This document shows, piece by piece, positions 42,560-51,099 of a DNA stretch of 64,000 nucleotides. The number at the start of each line of letters is the position of its first letter. Position 1 is the stretch's first letter. This DNA comes from CBDCRK01 sp965220955. Lineage in GTDB: Bacteria > Desulfobacterota > Binatia > Bin18 > CBDCRK01. The notes under the pieces are model-generated. The model searched no databases, was not told where the DNA came from, and was given only the letters and a program-made list of their open reading frames with translations. The translations under genes and the position numbers were made by a program. The stretch is from NCBI GenBank assembly GCA_965220955.1, contig CBDCRK010000004.1, positions 1-64,000 on the forward strand, read 5' to 3'.

Positions 42560-43900
42560 ATGCCTATAGCTGAAACAGACAACCATCGTACGGTTCGTGG
42601 TCTCTATGACTTTATTAGTGATAACCTATACCTGAACCGGCCTGACCTGGAGGTCGAGGGAGAAAAATTTAACTCGGCCCTTCTTTTTAGCCTCCTTACT
42701 GCCCTCATTGGCGGCAAGGAGCTTATCATTGGCGAGCCTGGATTAGGGAAGACTACTTCTGCCGAATACGCCTGCGCGCTTCTTTACCGTATTCCGCTAG
42801 CTGTGCTCTGGGGAAGCGAGATTGCCGGGCATCCCGAGCAGACGGAGGAGAAGATTGTGGGTCGGCCTGATCTAGGCAAGCTCAACCGTGGTGAGGAGCA
42901 GGTAGTATGGAGCAACTTTGCTCAACTCCCAGTGAAGATTGTTGACGAGATCAACCGTTTGCCGGAGACCAAGCAGAGCCTTATCTTGGATGGTGTGGAC
43001 CGGGGAAACTGGGAGTACCTGAGCCATCTTCTTCTCCACGAGGAATACTGCTTCTTTGCGACTGCCAACTACCAAGACCCAGGGGCGCAGACACTGATTC
43101 CTCCACTGCTCGACCGCTTTGATGTCACAGTGGAGTCTAAGCATCCGGGTGCTAACCTCTCCTTTCTCATTGGCCAGCAAGAGAGGAAAGATTATCTCTT
43201 GCGCGACCCCGAGTGCGAGCAAGAGTTCTATGCGGTAATCTTAGACAAAATCGCACCAGCAGATAAGGAACCCAGACTGGAGGAGGTTGGTGGGCGCTTT
43301 GCCAAGCTGCTGCGCGAGCAGCATAGCTTAGTCACCCTGGGTAAAGAGGAACGGCAGGCGCTACGCACAGAGATCGGCGGCATAGAGTTCAGCCTTGAGG
43401 CCAATGCTTTTATGCGCACGGTCCTGGCCGAGATTTCCTTTTGCTGCATGTACGGGCAAAGGCGCTCCAATGAGGAATGCCCAGAGGGCTGTCACTATAC
43501 CGGCTACCTCTGCTACCAGGTGCGCAACTGTGCCTCGAACCGCTTACCGACCTCGCTACGCAAGTATGCCCAGGCTCTGGCTTGGCTATTAAAAAACAGT
43601 CGGGTCGAGGCCGAGCATGTGCATCAGGTGCTGCCTTATGTTATGGCTCACCGAGTACAATGGCGGGATACCTATGTTTCCACTCGGGAGCGTGAGGAGC
43701 GCCGCGACCCCCTGCAGATTTACCTGGCCAAGCAAGCGGTCTCTGAGATCTGGCACCGCTTTGCTGAACAGCGTCAGGAGATTCAGGCCGCCCTGGCTAG
43801 GGCTGGCCGTATTCTAACGGGGGAGGATCTTAAGCCTCTAGAGGGAGACCATCCGGTATATGCCGAGATCAAGCGGGATTTGGGGAGCGAAGGACCATGA
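42560..43900 (+). CDS. MoxR-like AAA+ ATPase with Cys-rich insert
   Basis: 446 residues. Walker A is GEPGLGKTTSAEYACALL (about residue 57), Walker B KIVDEINRLPETKQS (acidic DE), sensor 1 ATANYQDPGAQ, and LLDRFDVTVESKHPG follows, as in MoxR ATPases that remodel or load partner proteins together with VWA proteins. The C-terminal lid carries a six-cysteine stretch (FCCMYGQRR, then EECPEGCHYTGYLCYQVRNC) that could hold a metal or iron-sulfur centre, which is unusual for MoxR proteins. It overlaps the next gene by four bases. Together with the two genes after it, this is a compact three-gene unit of unknown task. Confidence 0.9.
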   Translation: MPIAETDNHRTVRGLYDFISDNLYLNRPDLEVEGEKFNSALLFSLLTALIGGKELIIGEPGLGKTTSAEYACALLYRIPLAVLWGSEIAGHPEQTEEKIVGRPDLGKLNRGEEQVVWSNFAQLPVKIVDEINRLPETKQSLILDGVDRGNWEYLSHLLLHEEYCFFATANYQDPGAQTLIPPLLDRFDVTVESKHPGANLSFLIGQQERKDYLLRDPECEQEFYAVILDKIAPADKEPRLEEVGGRFAKLLREQHSLVTLGKEERQALRTEIGGIEFSLEANAFMRTVLAEISFCCMYGQRRSNEECPEGCHYTGYLCYQVRNCASNRLPTSLRKYAQALAWLLKNSRVEAEHVHQVLPYVMAHRVQWRDTYVSTREREERRDPLQIYLAKQAVSEIWHRFAEQRQEIQAALARAGRILTGEDLKPLEGDHPVYAEIKRDLGSEGP

Positions 43901-44583
43901 TCAATCCATTCCGTGAATTTCAGGGCTACCAGGGAAAAGAGAGAGAAATTCCTCTGGACCGCATTATTGCAGCCAAGGACCTTATTCTGGATCAGTTAGT
44001 CACCGGGTATCACAAGCTGGTAGAAGCTGAGGTGCATAACCTGGTCTGGATGGTCGAGCATGGCACGCTCTTGCGGGTATATGCTGCGGCTGAGAAGGCC
44101 ATTACTGAGCTTAGCTTTACTGTGGAGGATATTGAGGACTTTTGCTTTGCCCTGGAGAATGCTCAGCGTTTTCCCTTTGCCTTGGGCGGACCCTCTGGCC
44201 TTTACCTCTCCGCTCTCTGCAACCGGGTAGAGTCTCCAGAGATCACGCTTAGGCTGACTGGACTCAAGAGCCGGGTGCACTTGCTTGGCTACCGACTACC
44301 AGAGGGCAAGCGGCTCACTATAGAGGGGAGTTGTGGAGATTTCGTTGGCGCCGCTATGGAAGGTGGGGAAATTATTGTACAAGGGAGCACTGGCAATTGG
44401 ACAGCCGTCGGCCTGAGGCGGGGGAAGATTACCATTCAGGGAAATACTGGTGAACGCACCGGCGAGTGGATGGAGGGTGGGGAACTCCACGTAGGAGGAC
44501 GGATTGGCAGCCTTGGCCGGGTAGACAATGGCAAAGTCTATGTGGGAGAAAGGCAAGTTGCTCCAGTAAAGGAAACAACATGA
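43897..44583 (+). CDS. GXGXG beta-helix protein between MoxR and VWA genes
   Basis: 228 residues. The first 120 residues are helical and not recognised. The C-terminal half is a right-handed beta-helix of short repeats rich in Gly pairs: GSCGDFVGAAMEGGEIIVQG, STGNWTAVGLRRGKITIQG, NTGERTGEWMEGGELHVGGR. This is the GXGXG fold seen in the glutamate synthase C-terminal domain and in formylmethanofuran dehydrogenase subunit C. Here it stands alone, joined by four-base overlaps to a MoxR ATPase before and a VWA protein after, so it is probably a structural partner or substrate. No catalytic residues can be identified. Confidence 0.78.
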   Translation: MINPFREFQGYQGKEREIPLDRIIAAKDLILDQLVTGYHKLVEAEVHNLVWMVEHGTLLRVYAAAEKAITELSFTVEDIEDFCFALENAQRFPFALGGPSGLYLSALCNRVESPEITLRLTGLKSRVHLLGYRLPEGKRLTIEGSCGDFVGAAMEGGEIIVQGSTGNWTAVGLRRGKITIQGNTGERTGEWMEGGELHVGGRIGSLGRVDNGKVYVGERQVAPVKETT

Positions 44584-46151
44584 ATCTCCAGGAAATTATT
44601 GCCGATATGTGGCCGCGGGTGCGGCGCAAGCATTTCTTTCCAGAACTACCTATGCCCCAGGTGGGAGAGAGTGAAAAGAAGGCCGCGGTTGAGATGAAAA
44701 ATAAGCAGATTGTTGTGGACGCGGCCTTCTGTGAGCAGCTTGCCGCCAACATGCCCATAGAGGAGGTTGTGGAAGCATCCCTTGACCACGGAGTCGCCCA
44801 CTACACCCGTTGTCCTTGGGACTTTGCTACCCACCTGCGACTTCATGCGGCAGCCAAAGAAGTGCTCAAAGAACCAGACATGGCACAGCGAGCTACCGAC
44901 ACCTTTATTGACGCAGTTGCAGACACTTATTGTGTCAAGGAGTTGGAGACGGCATTACCCAAGCTTTATCAACACATTGAGCGCAACCCGCTTGACGAGG
45001 TTATGACTGCTCTTTACAGCCGCATCTGGGGGGTTGACCTTGAGGGCTCTGGTCCAGAGGCGCTTATCCGCCGACTTTCTCGCATCCCCTATCTTGATCG
45101 GTCAAAATGGGAGCAGAGCTTGCGCCGTTTCTGCCAGCTTATTCGTCCACTTTTGGAAGAGGAAAAACAGCAGGAGCAGGGAATGTCCTCGGCTCCGCTG
45201 GGTCAGCATGGCCTGGCCGGGCACTCCCAAAGCGAGGTGGATCAGGGACTTAGGGAGTTTGCTCAGAATACAGCCAATCCGCGGCAGTTCCGGGAGACCG
45301 TGTCCGATTTTGCCGAGGAACTGGCCGAGATGGGCTATGCCACAGAACAAGAGGGAATGGGACGCGGACGGGGCAAAGAAGTTGATACCGACATTCTCTA
45401 TTACATGAAGTTGGCGGAGAGGTACCATCTGCCCGTGCACAAGGCACCACAGCAGAAGAGTAGCTCTTATGATCCCTATGCGCACACCCCTTGGGAGTTG
45501 GGCAAACCTATTCAGGACATTGACGTATGGACAAGCTTTGGCAAGATCTTGCCAGGAATAACCCAGACCTGGATACGCCGGCAGGGAGAAACAGTGGGCC
45601 GTCGTGAGGGCGTGCCTGATTGTATTATAGTTATTGACTCTTCGGGTAGCATGACGAATCCCAGGCATCTTCTCAGTCATGCCATTCTGGGGGCCGGGTG
45701 CGCTTGCGAAGCCTACCTACGCGCTGGGGCTGAGGTGGCGGTATATAACTTCAGCGATGCCCCCAAGGGAGGAAGGCTGCTACTTGACTTTACTGATGAC
45801 CGCAAGCGCATCTACCAAGCGCTCTGCCGCTACTTTGGTGGGGGAACTGCGCTTGCTCTGGAAGAGCTGGAAGGTCTCCGCCACAGAGCCCGCCGTGCTG
45901 CTCCCGATGTTTTCCTGATCACCGATATGCAGATCACCAACCTGGAAACGGTTATTGCCTATCTTTCTCAGCTGGAGGGTCGCCTCACTGCGGTCCACAT
46001 TGGCGAAACGACCTCTGCTCTGCAGTTTAAGAAGGCTACTGCCGGGTGGAAGAATGTCAACGTGTTTGCTGTTAACCGGCGAGAGGACATCCCGCGGATC
46101 ATCCTTGGCCAGGTCAAAGAGTACCTGTACGTTGGACAACTTCGCAAGTAA
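44580..46151 (+). CDS. VWA-domain protein with degenerate metallopeptidase-like domain
   Basis: 523 residues. The N-terminal part (to about 330) includes EASLDHGVAHYTRCPWDFAT, which lines up with the HExxHY...CPxDxxTH block of VWA-linked metallopeptidase-like proteins. The second residue of HExxH is Gly, so peptidase activity is doubtful. The C-terminal VWA domain has the MIDAS sequence IVIDSSGSMTNP (DxSxS), Thr in YFGGGTALALEEL and Asp in FLITDMQI, so it should bind a divalent metal. MoxR-VWA pairs act as chaperone-like systems in cofactor insertion or complex maturation. The ATG overlaps the previous stop by ATGA. Confidence 0.85.
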   Translation: MNLQEIIADMWPRVRRKHFFPELPMPQVGESEKKAAVEMKNKQIVVDAAFCEQLAANMPIEEVVEASLDHGVAHYTRCPWDFATHLRLHAAAKEVLKEPDMAQRATDTFIDAVADTYCVKELETALPKLYQHIERNPLDEVMTALYSRIWGVDLEGSGPEALIRRLSRIPYLDRSKWEQSLRRFCQLIRPLLEEEKQQEQGMSSAPLGQHGLAGHSQSEVDQGLREFAQNTANPRQFRETVSDFAEELAEMGYATEQEGMGRGRGKEVDTDILYYMKLAERYHLPVHKAPQQKSSSYDPYAHTPWELGKPIQDIDVWTSFGKILPGITQTWIRRQGETVGRREGVPDCIIVIDSSGSMTNPRHLLSHAILGAGCACEAYLRAGAEVAVYNFSDAPKGGRLLLDFTDDRKRIYQALCRYFGGGTALALEELEGLRHRARRAAPDVFLITDMQITNLETVIAYLSQLEGRLTAVHIGETTSALQFKKATAGWKNVNVFAVNRREDIPRIILGQVKEYLYVGQLRK

Positions 46152-46190
46152 GCGGGGCAGAGACAGAGAGTCGAGACAGAGATAGATTTC

Positions 46191-46218
46191 TTGACGCTAG
46201 GATAGCAATGAGTATAAA
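46191..46218 (+). promoter_or_regulatory. Sigma70-type promoter of the amidohydrolase pair
   Basis: TTGACG (46191-46196), 16-base spacer, TATAAA (46213-46218). The start ATG 46254 is 35 bases on, with an AAAGGAGGG site. One of the best promoter matches in the window. Confidence 0.6.
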
Positions 46219-46253
46219 ATACTGTTCAATTTCGCAGAAAGGAGGGTAAAATT

Positions 46254-47360
46254 ATGGCAGAATATCGTATCATTTCGGGGGATTCACACTTTGTTGAACC
46301 CCCCAACATGTGGGCGGAGCGCATTGATCCAAAATTCCGTGACAAGGCCCCGCACACAAAACGAGGGCATGAGGATAAAGAGGGGGAATTTTTTGTCTGT
46401 GAAAACATTAATCCCATACAGGTAGCCGGGTTTTTTGGTTCGGGCAAAAGCGCTGAGGAGTTACCTGAGCACGTCAAAAAAGGATTTGAGGTCGCACCCA
46501 AGAGCATATGGGACCCGGCCGAGCGGCTCAAAGAGCAAGATGCCGATGGAGTAAGTGCTGAAGTGCTCTACACCTCCATGGGTATGCTCCTCTTTGGTCT
46601 CGATGATGCCGAGCTCAGGGCGGCCAGCTTTCGGGCATTCAACGACTATGCGGCCGAGTACTGCAGCTATGATCCCAAGCGGCTCATTGGGCTGGGGGCG
46701 ATCACACTGGAGGACATTCCGGCGGCAGTGGCAGAGCTGGAGCGTATTGCCAAGAAGGGACTGCATGGAACACTGATTTGGGGAGCTCCACCCGAAGACA
46801 AGCCCTATAGCCTAGCCGACTATGACCCCTTCTGGGCAGCCGCTCAGGATCTGGATATGCCCCTAAGCCTCCACATTCTCACCGGACGAGGCGGAGTACG
46901 GTTTGACTTGCGTCGCGTGTTGTTTGGCTACATGAGGCTACCCCAGGAAATCCAGCTAACCTTTGCCGATATTATTACCGGAGGGGTGCTGGAGCGTTTT
47001 CCGCGTCTCAAGCTGGTGTCGGCCGAGAATGACATTTCTTGGGTACCTCACTTCATGTATCGGTTGGATCATGCCTATGATCGACTGCGGCATTTTGAGG
47101 GGCTGAGCCTGCCCATGATGCCCAGCGAGTATATGAAGCGTAATGTAGTGGCCACCTTCCAGTTTGAGACTACCAATGTAAACTTCACCCGGCAGATTTT
47201 TGGGGCGGAGAATATTATGTGGTCGTCGGACTATCCTCACACCGACTCTCCCTGGCCCCGCTCTCGGGATATCATTGATGAGGCTTTTAAGGGTATTCCT
47301 GAGGCGGATGTGCAGAAGATTGTGGGCGGCAATGTTGCCCGCTTCTATGGAGTCAGTTAG
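46254..47360 (+). CDS. Amidohydrolase (ACMSD-like TIM barrel), copy 1
   Basis: 368 residues. Metal-dependent hydrolase/decarboxylase of amidohydrolase family 2, whose best known members are ACMS decarboxylase and gamma-resorcylate decarboxylase. The first metal motif is GDSHFVEPP (DxH form), a central His lies in MPLSLHILTG, and the final Asp in MWSSDYPHTDSPWP. Catabolic gene clusters of aromatic or CoA-linked compounds often carry such proteins. A paralogue with about 50 differences out of 368 residues follows 34 bases downstream; the pair is a recent tandem duplication. A good promoter (46191-46218) lies upstream. Substrate unknown. Confidence 0.92.
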   Translation: MAEYRIISGDSHFVEPPNMWAERIDPKFRDKAPHTKRGHEDKEGEFFVCENINPIQVAGFFGSGKSAEELPEHVKKGFEVAPKSIWDPAERLKEQDADGVSAEVLYTSMGMLLFGLDDAELRAASFRAFNDYAAEYCSYDPKRLIGLGAITLEDIPAAVAELERIAKKGLHGTLIWGAPPEDKPYSLADYDPFWAAAQDLDMPLSLHILTGRGGVRFDLRRVLFGYMRLPQEIQLTFADIITGGVLERFPRLKLVSAENDISWVPHFMYRLDHAYDRLRHFEGLSLPMMPSEYMKRNVVATFQFETTNVNFTRQIFGAENIMWSSDYPHTDSPWPRSRDIIDEAFKGIPEADVQKIVGGNVARFYGVS

Positions 47361-47394
47361 CAGCGGGTAAGCAATACAAAAGGAGGGTGGAAAC

Positions 47395-48501
47395 ATGGCA
47401 GAGTATCGCATTATTTCAGGGGATTCACACTTTGTTGAGCCTCCGAACATGTGGGCGGAACGCATGGACTCCAAATTTCGTGACAAGGCCCCGCATACAG
47501 TACAGGGACATGAGGGCCAAGAGGGGGAGTTTTTTATCTGTGAGAACGTTAGCCCCATTCCGGTCGCAGGGTTTTTTGGCTCGGGTAAAAGCGCTGAGGA
47601 GCTTCCCGAACACCGCAAGCGGGGATTCGAGGTGGCACCCAAAAGTGTGTGGGACCCGGCCGAGCGGCTCAAAGAACAGGACGTTGATGGAGTAAGTGCT
47701 GAGGTGCTCTACACCTCCATGGGTATGCTTCTTTTTGGCCTGGACGATGGGGAGCTAAGGGCAGCCTGTTTTCGGGCTTTTAACGACTATGCAGCCGAGT
47801 ATTGCAGCTATGATCCCAAGCGGCTTATCGGCCTTGGAGTAATCTCGCTAGAGGATATTCCCGCAGCAATGGCAGAACTGGAGCGCATTGCCAAGAAGGG
47901 ACTGCATGGAGCACTGATTTGGGGAGTCCCACCGGAAGACAAGCCCTATAGCCTGCCCGACTATGACCCCTTCTGGGCCGCAGCCCAGGACCTGGACATG
48001 CCTCTAAGCCTCCATATCATTACCAGCCGCAAAGGACTGCAATTCGACCCACGCCGGGTGCTGTATCGCTACATGAGGCTGCCCCAGGAGGTCCAGCTCT
48101 CCTTTGCCGACCTAATTACGGGCGGAGTGCCCGAGCGCTTTCCGCGTCTTAAGCTGGTGTCGGCAGAAAACGACATCTCTTGGATTCCTCACTTCATGTA
48201 TCGGCTAGACCATGCCTATGATCGACTGCGGCACTTTGAAGGGCTGAGCCTGCCCATGATGCCCAGTGAGTATATGCAACGCAATGTGACGGCTACTTTC
48301 CAGTTTGAGACTACCAATGTGGATTTCACCCGGCAAATTTTTGGGGCGAAGAATATTGTGTGGTCATCGGATTATCCACACACGGACTCTACCTGGCCTC
48401 GCTCCAAGAATATGATTGCCGAGGCTTTCAAAGGCATGCCCGAAGAGGATGTGCAGAAGATTGTGGGTGGCAACGCTGCTCGCCTCTACGGCGTCAATTA
48501 G
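47395..48501 (+). CDS. Amidohydrolase (ACMSD-like TIM barrel), copy 2
   Basis: 368 residues, same length as copy 1 and about 86% identical by eye. All metal-site residues are kept (GDSHFVEPP, PLSLHIITS, WSSDYPHTDST). Differences cluster around ITSRKGLQFDPRRVLYRYMR, versus LTGRGGVRFDLRRVLFGYMR in copy 1, next to the active-site strand with His, so substrate range may have shifted. The ribosome site AGGAGGG is present. After the gene the transcript meets the hairpin at 48532-48556. Confidence 0.92.
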   Translation: MAEYRIISGDSHFVEPPNMWAERMDSKFRDKAPHTVQGHEGQEGEFFICENVSPIPVAGFFGSGKSAEELPEHRKRGFEVAPKSVWDPAERLKEQDVDGVSAEVLYTSMGMLLFGLDDGELRAACFRAFNDYAAEYCSYDPKRLIGLGVISLEDIPAAMAELERIAKKGLHGALIWGVPPEDKPYSLPDYDPFWAAAQDLDMPLSLHIITSRKGLQFDPRRVLYRYMRLPQEVQLSFADLITGGVPERFPRLKLVSAENDISWIPHFMYRLDHAYDRLRHFEGLSLPMMPSEYMQRNVTATFQFETTNVDFTRQIFGAKNIVWSSDYPHTDSTWPRSKNMIAEAFKGMPEEDVQKIVGGNAARLYGVN

Positions 48502-48531
48502 CGAATCATCCCGCCTGTACCTTGCCAGTTT

Positions 48532-48556
48532 AAGGGCAACCCTTGTGGTTGCCCTT
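48532..48556. terminator. 10-pair hairpin after the amidohydrolase pair
   Basis: AAGGGCAACC-CTTGT-GGTTGCCCTT, perfect stem, without a clear T-run. Probable transcript end of the amidohydrolase pair. The rest of the 412-base gap to 48913 shows no gene that I can support. Confidence 0.5.
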
Positions 48557-48913
48557 CTCCACCCATACGAGCAAGCCGATTTACGTATTCAAGCCTGACC
48601 CTTGAGACACCCCTCCGATTATCTCTGCCTACTGCTCCGTCTCCTCCAACTCGTTTCTGATGTATTGAGTAGAGAACAATAGATGAGAAGCTGTTGGAAA
48701 AGCCTTGTTCAGGGAGGAGCGGGGAGATTTACAGCCGAGCGCTGAGGGAAATCCCCCCGCTCTATACGCGCCCCTACACGGGCTAGAGCAACAGGGCTAC
48801 TTTCCCTTGGAGGCGGTTCTCGTTAGTATGTGCTGGCAATTTTACCAAAGAGTGCTCAATAGTCTTTCAATACGTCAGTCCCGGTGGGTCTGGCAATGCA
48901 AGAGGGAGGAGTT

Positions 48914-50071
48914 ATGGGAGTCTTATCCGGTTACAAGATAGTCGAATTTGCAGGGATCGGTCCTGCCCCCATGTGTGCCATGTTGCTCTCGGACATGGGG
49001 GCCGAGGTACTGCGGATTGACCGGGCCGAGGACGCGAGCCTGGGGATACCAACAGATTCCAAGTATAATCTGCTGGGACGTGGTCGCCGTTCGGTGGCAA
49101 TCGATTTGAAGCGTAAGGAAGGCACTGAGGTTGGGCTCAAGCTGGTTGAGCAGGCCGATGCGCTGATTGAAGGGTTCCGCCCTGGCGTGATGGAACGCTT
49201 GGGACTTGGGCCAGAGCCATGTCAGGCTCGCAATCCTCGTCTGGTCTATGGGCGGATGACCGGCTGGGGCCAGGAAGGGCGGTTGGCCCCGGCGGTTGGC
49301 CACGATATCAACTACATTGCCTTGGTCGGGGCCCTGCACTCGATCGGGCGCAAAGGCGAAGCACCGGTTCCACCACTCAATCTGGTTGGCGATTTCGGCG
49401 GCGGTGGTGTGTATCTTGCGCTGGGGGTAGTGGGCGCGCTACTAGAGGCGCAGAAGTCAGGCAAAGGCCAGGTGATCGACGTGGCCATGATCGATGGGGC
49501 CGCTTCGTTAATGACTGCCATTTATGGGTTACGTGCGGCCGGGCGATGGACGGATCAACGGGGGGATAATATCCTGGACACCGGAGCCCATTATTATAAT
49601 GTGTACGAAACGCAGGATGGGAAATACATCTCCGTTGGTTCGATCGAGCCCAAGTTCTACACTGAGTTACTCCGCTTGACTGGACTGGAAAATGAGGAGT
49701 TGCCCCGTCAGAATGATAAGCCTTCGTGGCCCACGTTCACAGAGCGATTGACGGCCATTTTCCGGACCAAGACCCGCGACGAATGGTGCGCTATCCTGGA
49801 GGGAAGCGATGTATGCTTTGCCCCTGTTCTCAGCATGCAGGAGGCGCCCAGTCACCCCCATAACCGCGAGCGCGGGACCTTTATAGAACTCGAGGGTGTG
49901 GTGCAACCAGCCCCGGCTCCGCGATTCAGCCGCACTCCCAGCTCCATCCAGAGACCTCCGGCTAACCCAGGAGAGCATACCAAGGAGGCGCTGCGTGATT
50001 GGGGTTTTGATGCTTCGGAGCTAGAGCAGCTCCAGGGATGCGGCGCCATTGGCACCCGCACCCCGTCATAG
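48914..50071 (+). CDS. CaiB/BaiF CoA-transferase family protein (alpha-methylacyl-CoA racemase-like)
   Basis: 385 residues. The start LSGYKIVEFAGIGPAPMCAM and LLSDMGAEVLRIDR are typical of alpha-methylacyl-CoA racemases. The catalytic region is VGHDINYIALVGALHSIGRK with the His/Asp seen in racemases, followed by PPLNLVGDFGGGGVYLALGV. Such enzymes epimerise 2-methylacyl-CoA thioesters so that branched chains, such as steroid or isoprenoid side chains, can enter beta-oxidation. This fits the acyl-CoA genes on the other strand just beyond. ATG 48914 follows GGGAGGAG; the longer frame starts at 48884. Confidence 0.9.
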   Translation: MGVLSGYKIVEFAGIGPAPMCAMLLSDMGAEVLRIDRAEDASLGIPTDSKYNLLGRGRRSVAIDLKRKEGTEVGLKLVEQADALIEGFRPGVMERLGLGPEPCQARNPRLVYGRMTGWGQEGRLAPAVGHDINYIALVGALHSIGRKGEAPVPPLNLVGDFGGGGVYLALGVVGALLEAQKSGKGQVIDVAMIDGAASLMTAIYGLRAAGRWTDQRGDNILDTGAHYYNVYETQDGKYISVGSIEPKFYTELLRLTGLENEELPRQNDKPSWPTFTERLTAIFRTKTRDEWCAILEGSDVCFAPVLSMQEAPSHPHNRERGTFIELEGVVQPAPAPRFSRTPSSIQRPPANPGEHTKEALRDWGFDASELEQLQGCGAIGTRTPS

Positions 50072-50149
50072 TAGAATACGATTTGTCCTTTCAGTGGTTA
50101 GCAGCAGTGCTTTTGGGGGAAATGCGCCGGTCCTGTATCGGCGCATTCA

Positions 50150-50584
50150 CTAGCTCCGTGAGGGTAGTGCAGCCTTAAAACCGCCCTGAATGGTGACCTG
50201 GCCCTTTTGGTTGGTCATCTGCAAATCACCTTCAATAATCTTATCCCCGTTCTCAGTGTCTTTCTTTGTCACCTTGCCGGTGCATGTCACCGTATCGCCC
50301 GGCCACACCTGGGTGGCAAAGCGCACCTTATACTTGCGGAGATTTTCCCTACCCACATAGTCGGCAATGCACTTGCTGAGAAGACCAGCATTAAGCATCC
50401 CCATAGCAAAGACAGTGGGATATCCGGCGGTATCGGCAAACGTCTGGTCATGGTGGATGGGGTTAAAATCGCCCGAGGAACCAGCATAGCGGACAAAATC
50501 GGTACGCGTCAAATTCTCCACTACAAAAGGGGTAATTTCATCCCCAACGTTCACATTCTCGTAGTACAACTTCTTGCCTGCCAT
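50150..50584 (-). CDS. MaoC-like (R)-enoyl-CoA hydratase, catalytic half
   Basis: 144 residues with a single hot-dog fold. The hydratase motif is seen in RYAGSSGDFNPIHHDQTFAD (Asp and His of the MaoC site, usually D-x-N-x-x-H). FAMGMLNAGLLSKCIADYVG is the central helix. It lies 47 bases downstream of a second MaoC-type gene that lacks a clear catalytic pair; together they probably form a two-subunit hydratase like ChsH1-ChsH2 in steroid side-chain degradation. Last gene of the minus-strand operon. Confidence 0.88.
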   Translation of the reverse strand: MAGKKLYYENVNVGDEITPFVVENLTRTDFVRYAGSSGDFNPIHHDQTFADTAGYPTVFAMGMLNAGLLSKCIADYVGRENLRKYKVRFATQVWPGDTVTCTGKVTKKDTENGDKIIEGDLQMTNQKGQVTIQGGFKAALPSRS

Positions 50585-50631
50585 AGTTCACCTCTTCTGA
50601 CTTCTACTGCAATTGCAAAGCTCCCAATTTT

Positions 50632-51087
50632 CTAGCTCTGTACTGCCTGCCCAGTCTCAATGGTGGTTGAGCGGGTGAGTGCCACCAGGTCCCCTCTTTG
50701 GTTTTTGTATTCTGTCTCCATGATCACAAAGGTCATAGTACCACCTCGGGAGCCAGCTTTTTCGTACACATCAGTTACCCGGGTTATGGCTGTAAGCACG
50801 TCACCAGCATAGATTGGCTTGAGGTACTCAAACTCCTGCTCTCCGTGCAGTACACGACGTAAGTCCATCTGTACGTGGGGGCGGCCTTCCCCTTCATCCC
50901 AGTGAGCCAGAGTCATGAGAAAGGTTGGTGGGATCATGACCCCCCCAACTTCTTTCTTGGCATGCTCCAGGTCATAATAGATAGGGTTGGGATCTTTGAT
51001 AGATTTGGCAAATTCCCGGATTTTCCCGTATTCCATGTGCATAGGGATAGGCTTGCCGGCTTTGCCAATGTCACTCTTGTCTGCCAT
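50632..51087 (-). CDS. MaoC-like N-terminal-type (FAS1-like dehydratase) partner subunit
   Basis: 151 residues, hot-dog fold. The helix region IREFAKSIKDPNPIYYDLEH resembles the substrate-binding N-terminal half of double hot-dog hydratases, and VGGVMIPPTFLMTLAHWDEG follows. The usual catalytic His is replaced (PIYYD instead of PIHxD), so it likely supplies the CoA-binding half while the 50150-50584 protein supplies catalysis. It is 12 bases downstream of the acyl-CoA dehydrogenase. Confidence 0.85.
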   Translation of the reverse strand: MADKSDIGKAGKPIPMHMEYGKIREFAKSIKDPNPIYYDLEHAKKEVGGVMIPPTFLMTLAHWDEGEGRPHVQMDLRRVLHGEQEFEYLKPIYAGDVLTAITRVTDVYEKAGSRGGTMTFVIMETEYKNQRGDLVALTRSTTIETGQAVQS

Positions 51088-51099
51088 GAGGTACCTCCG

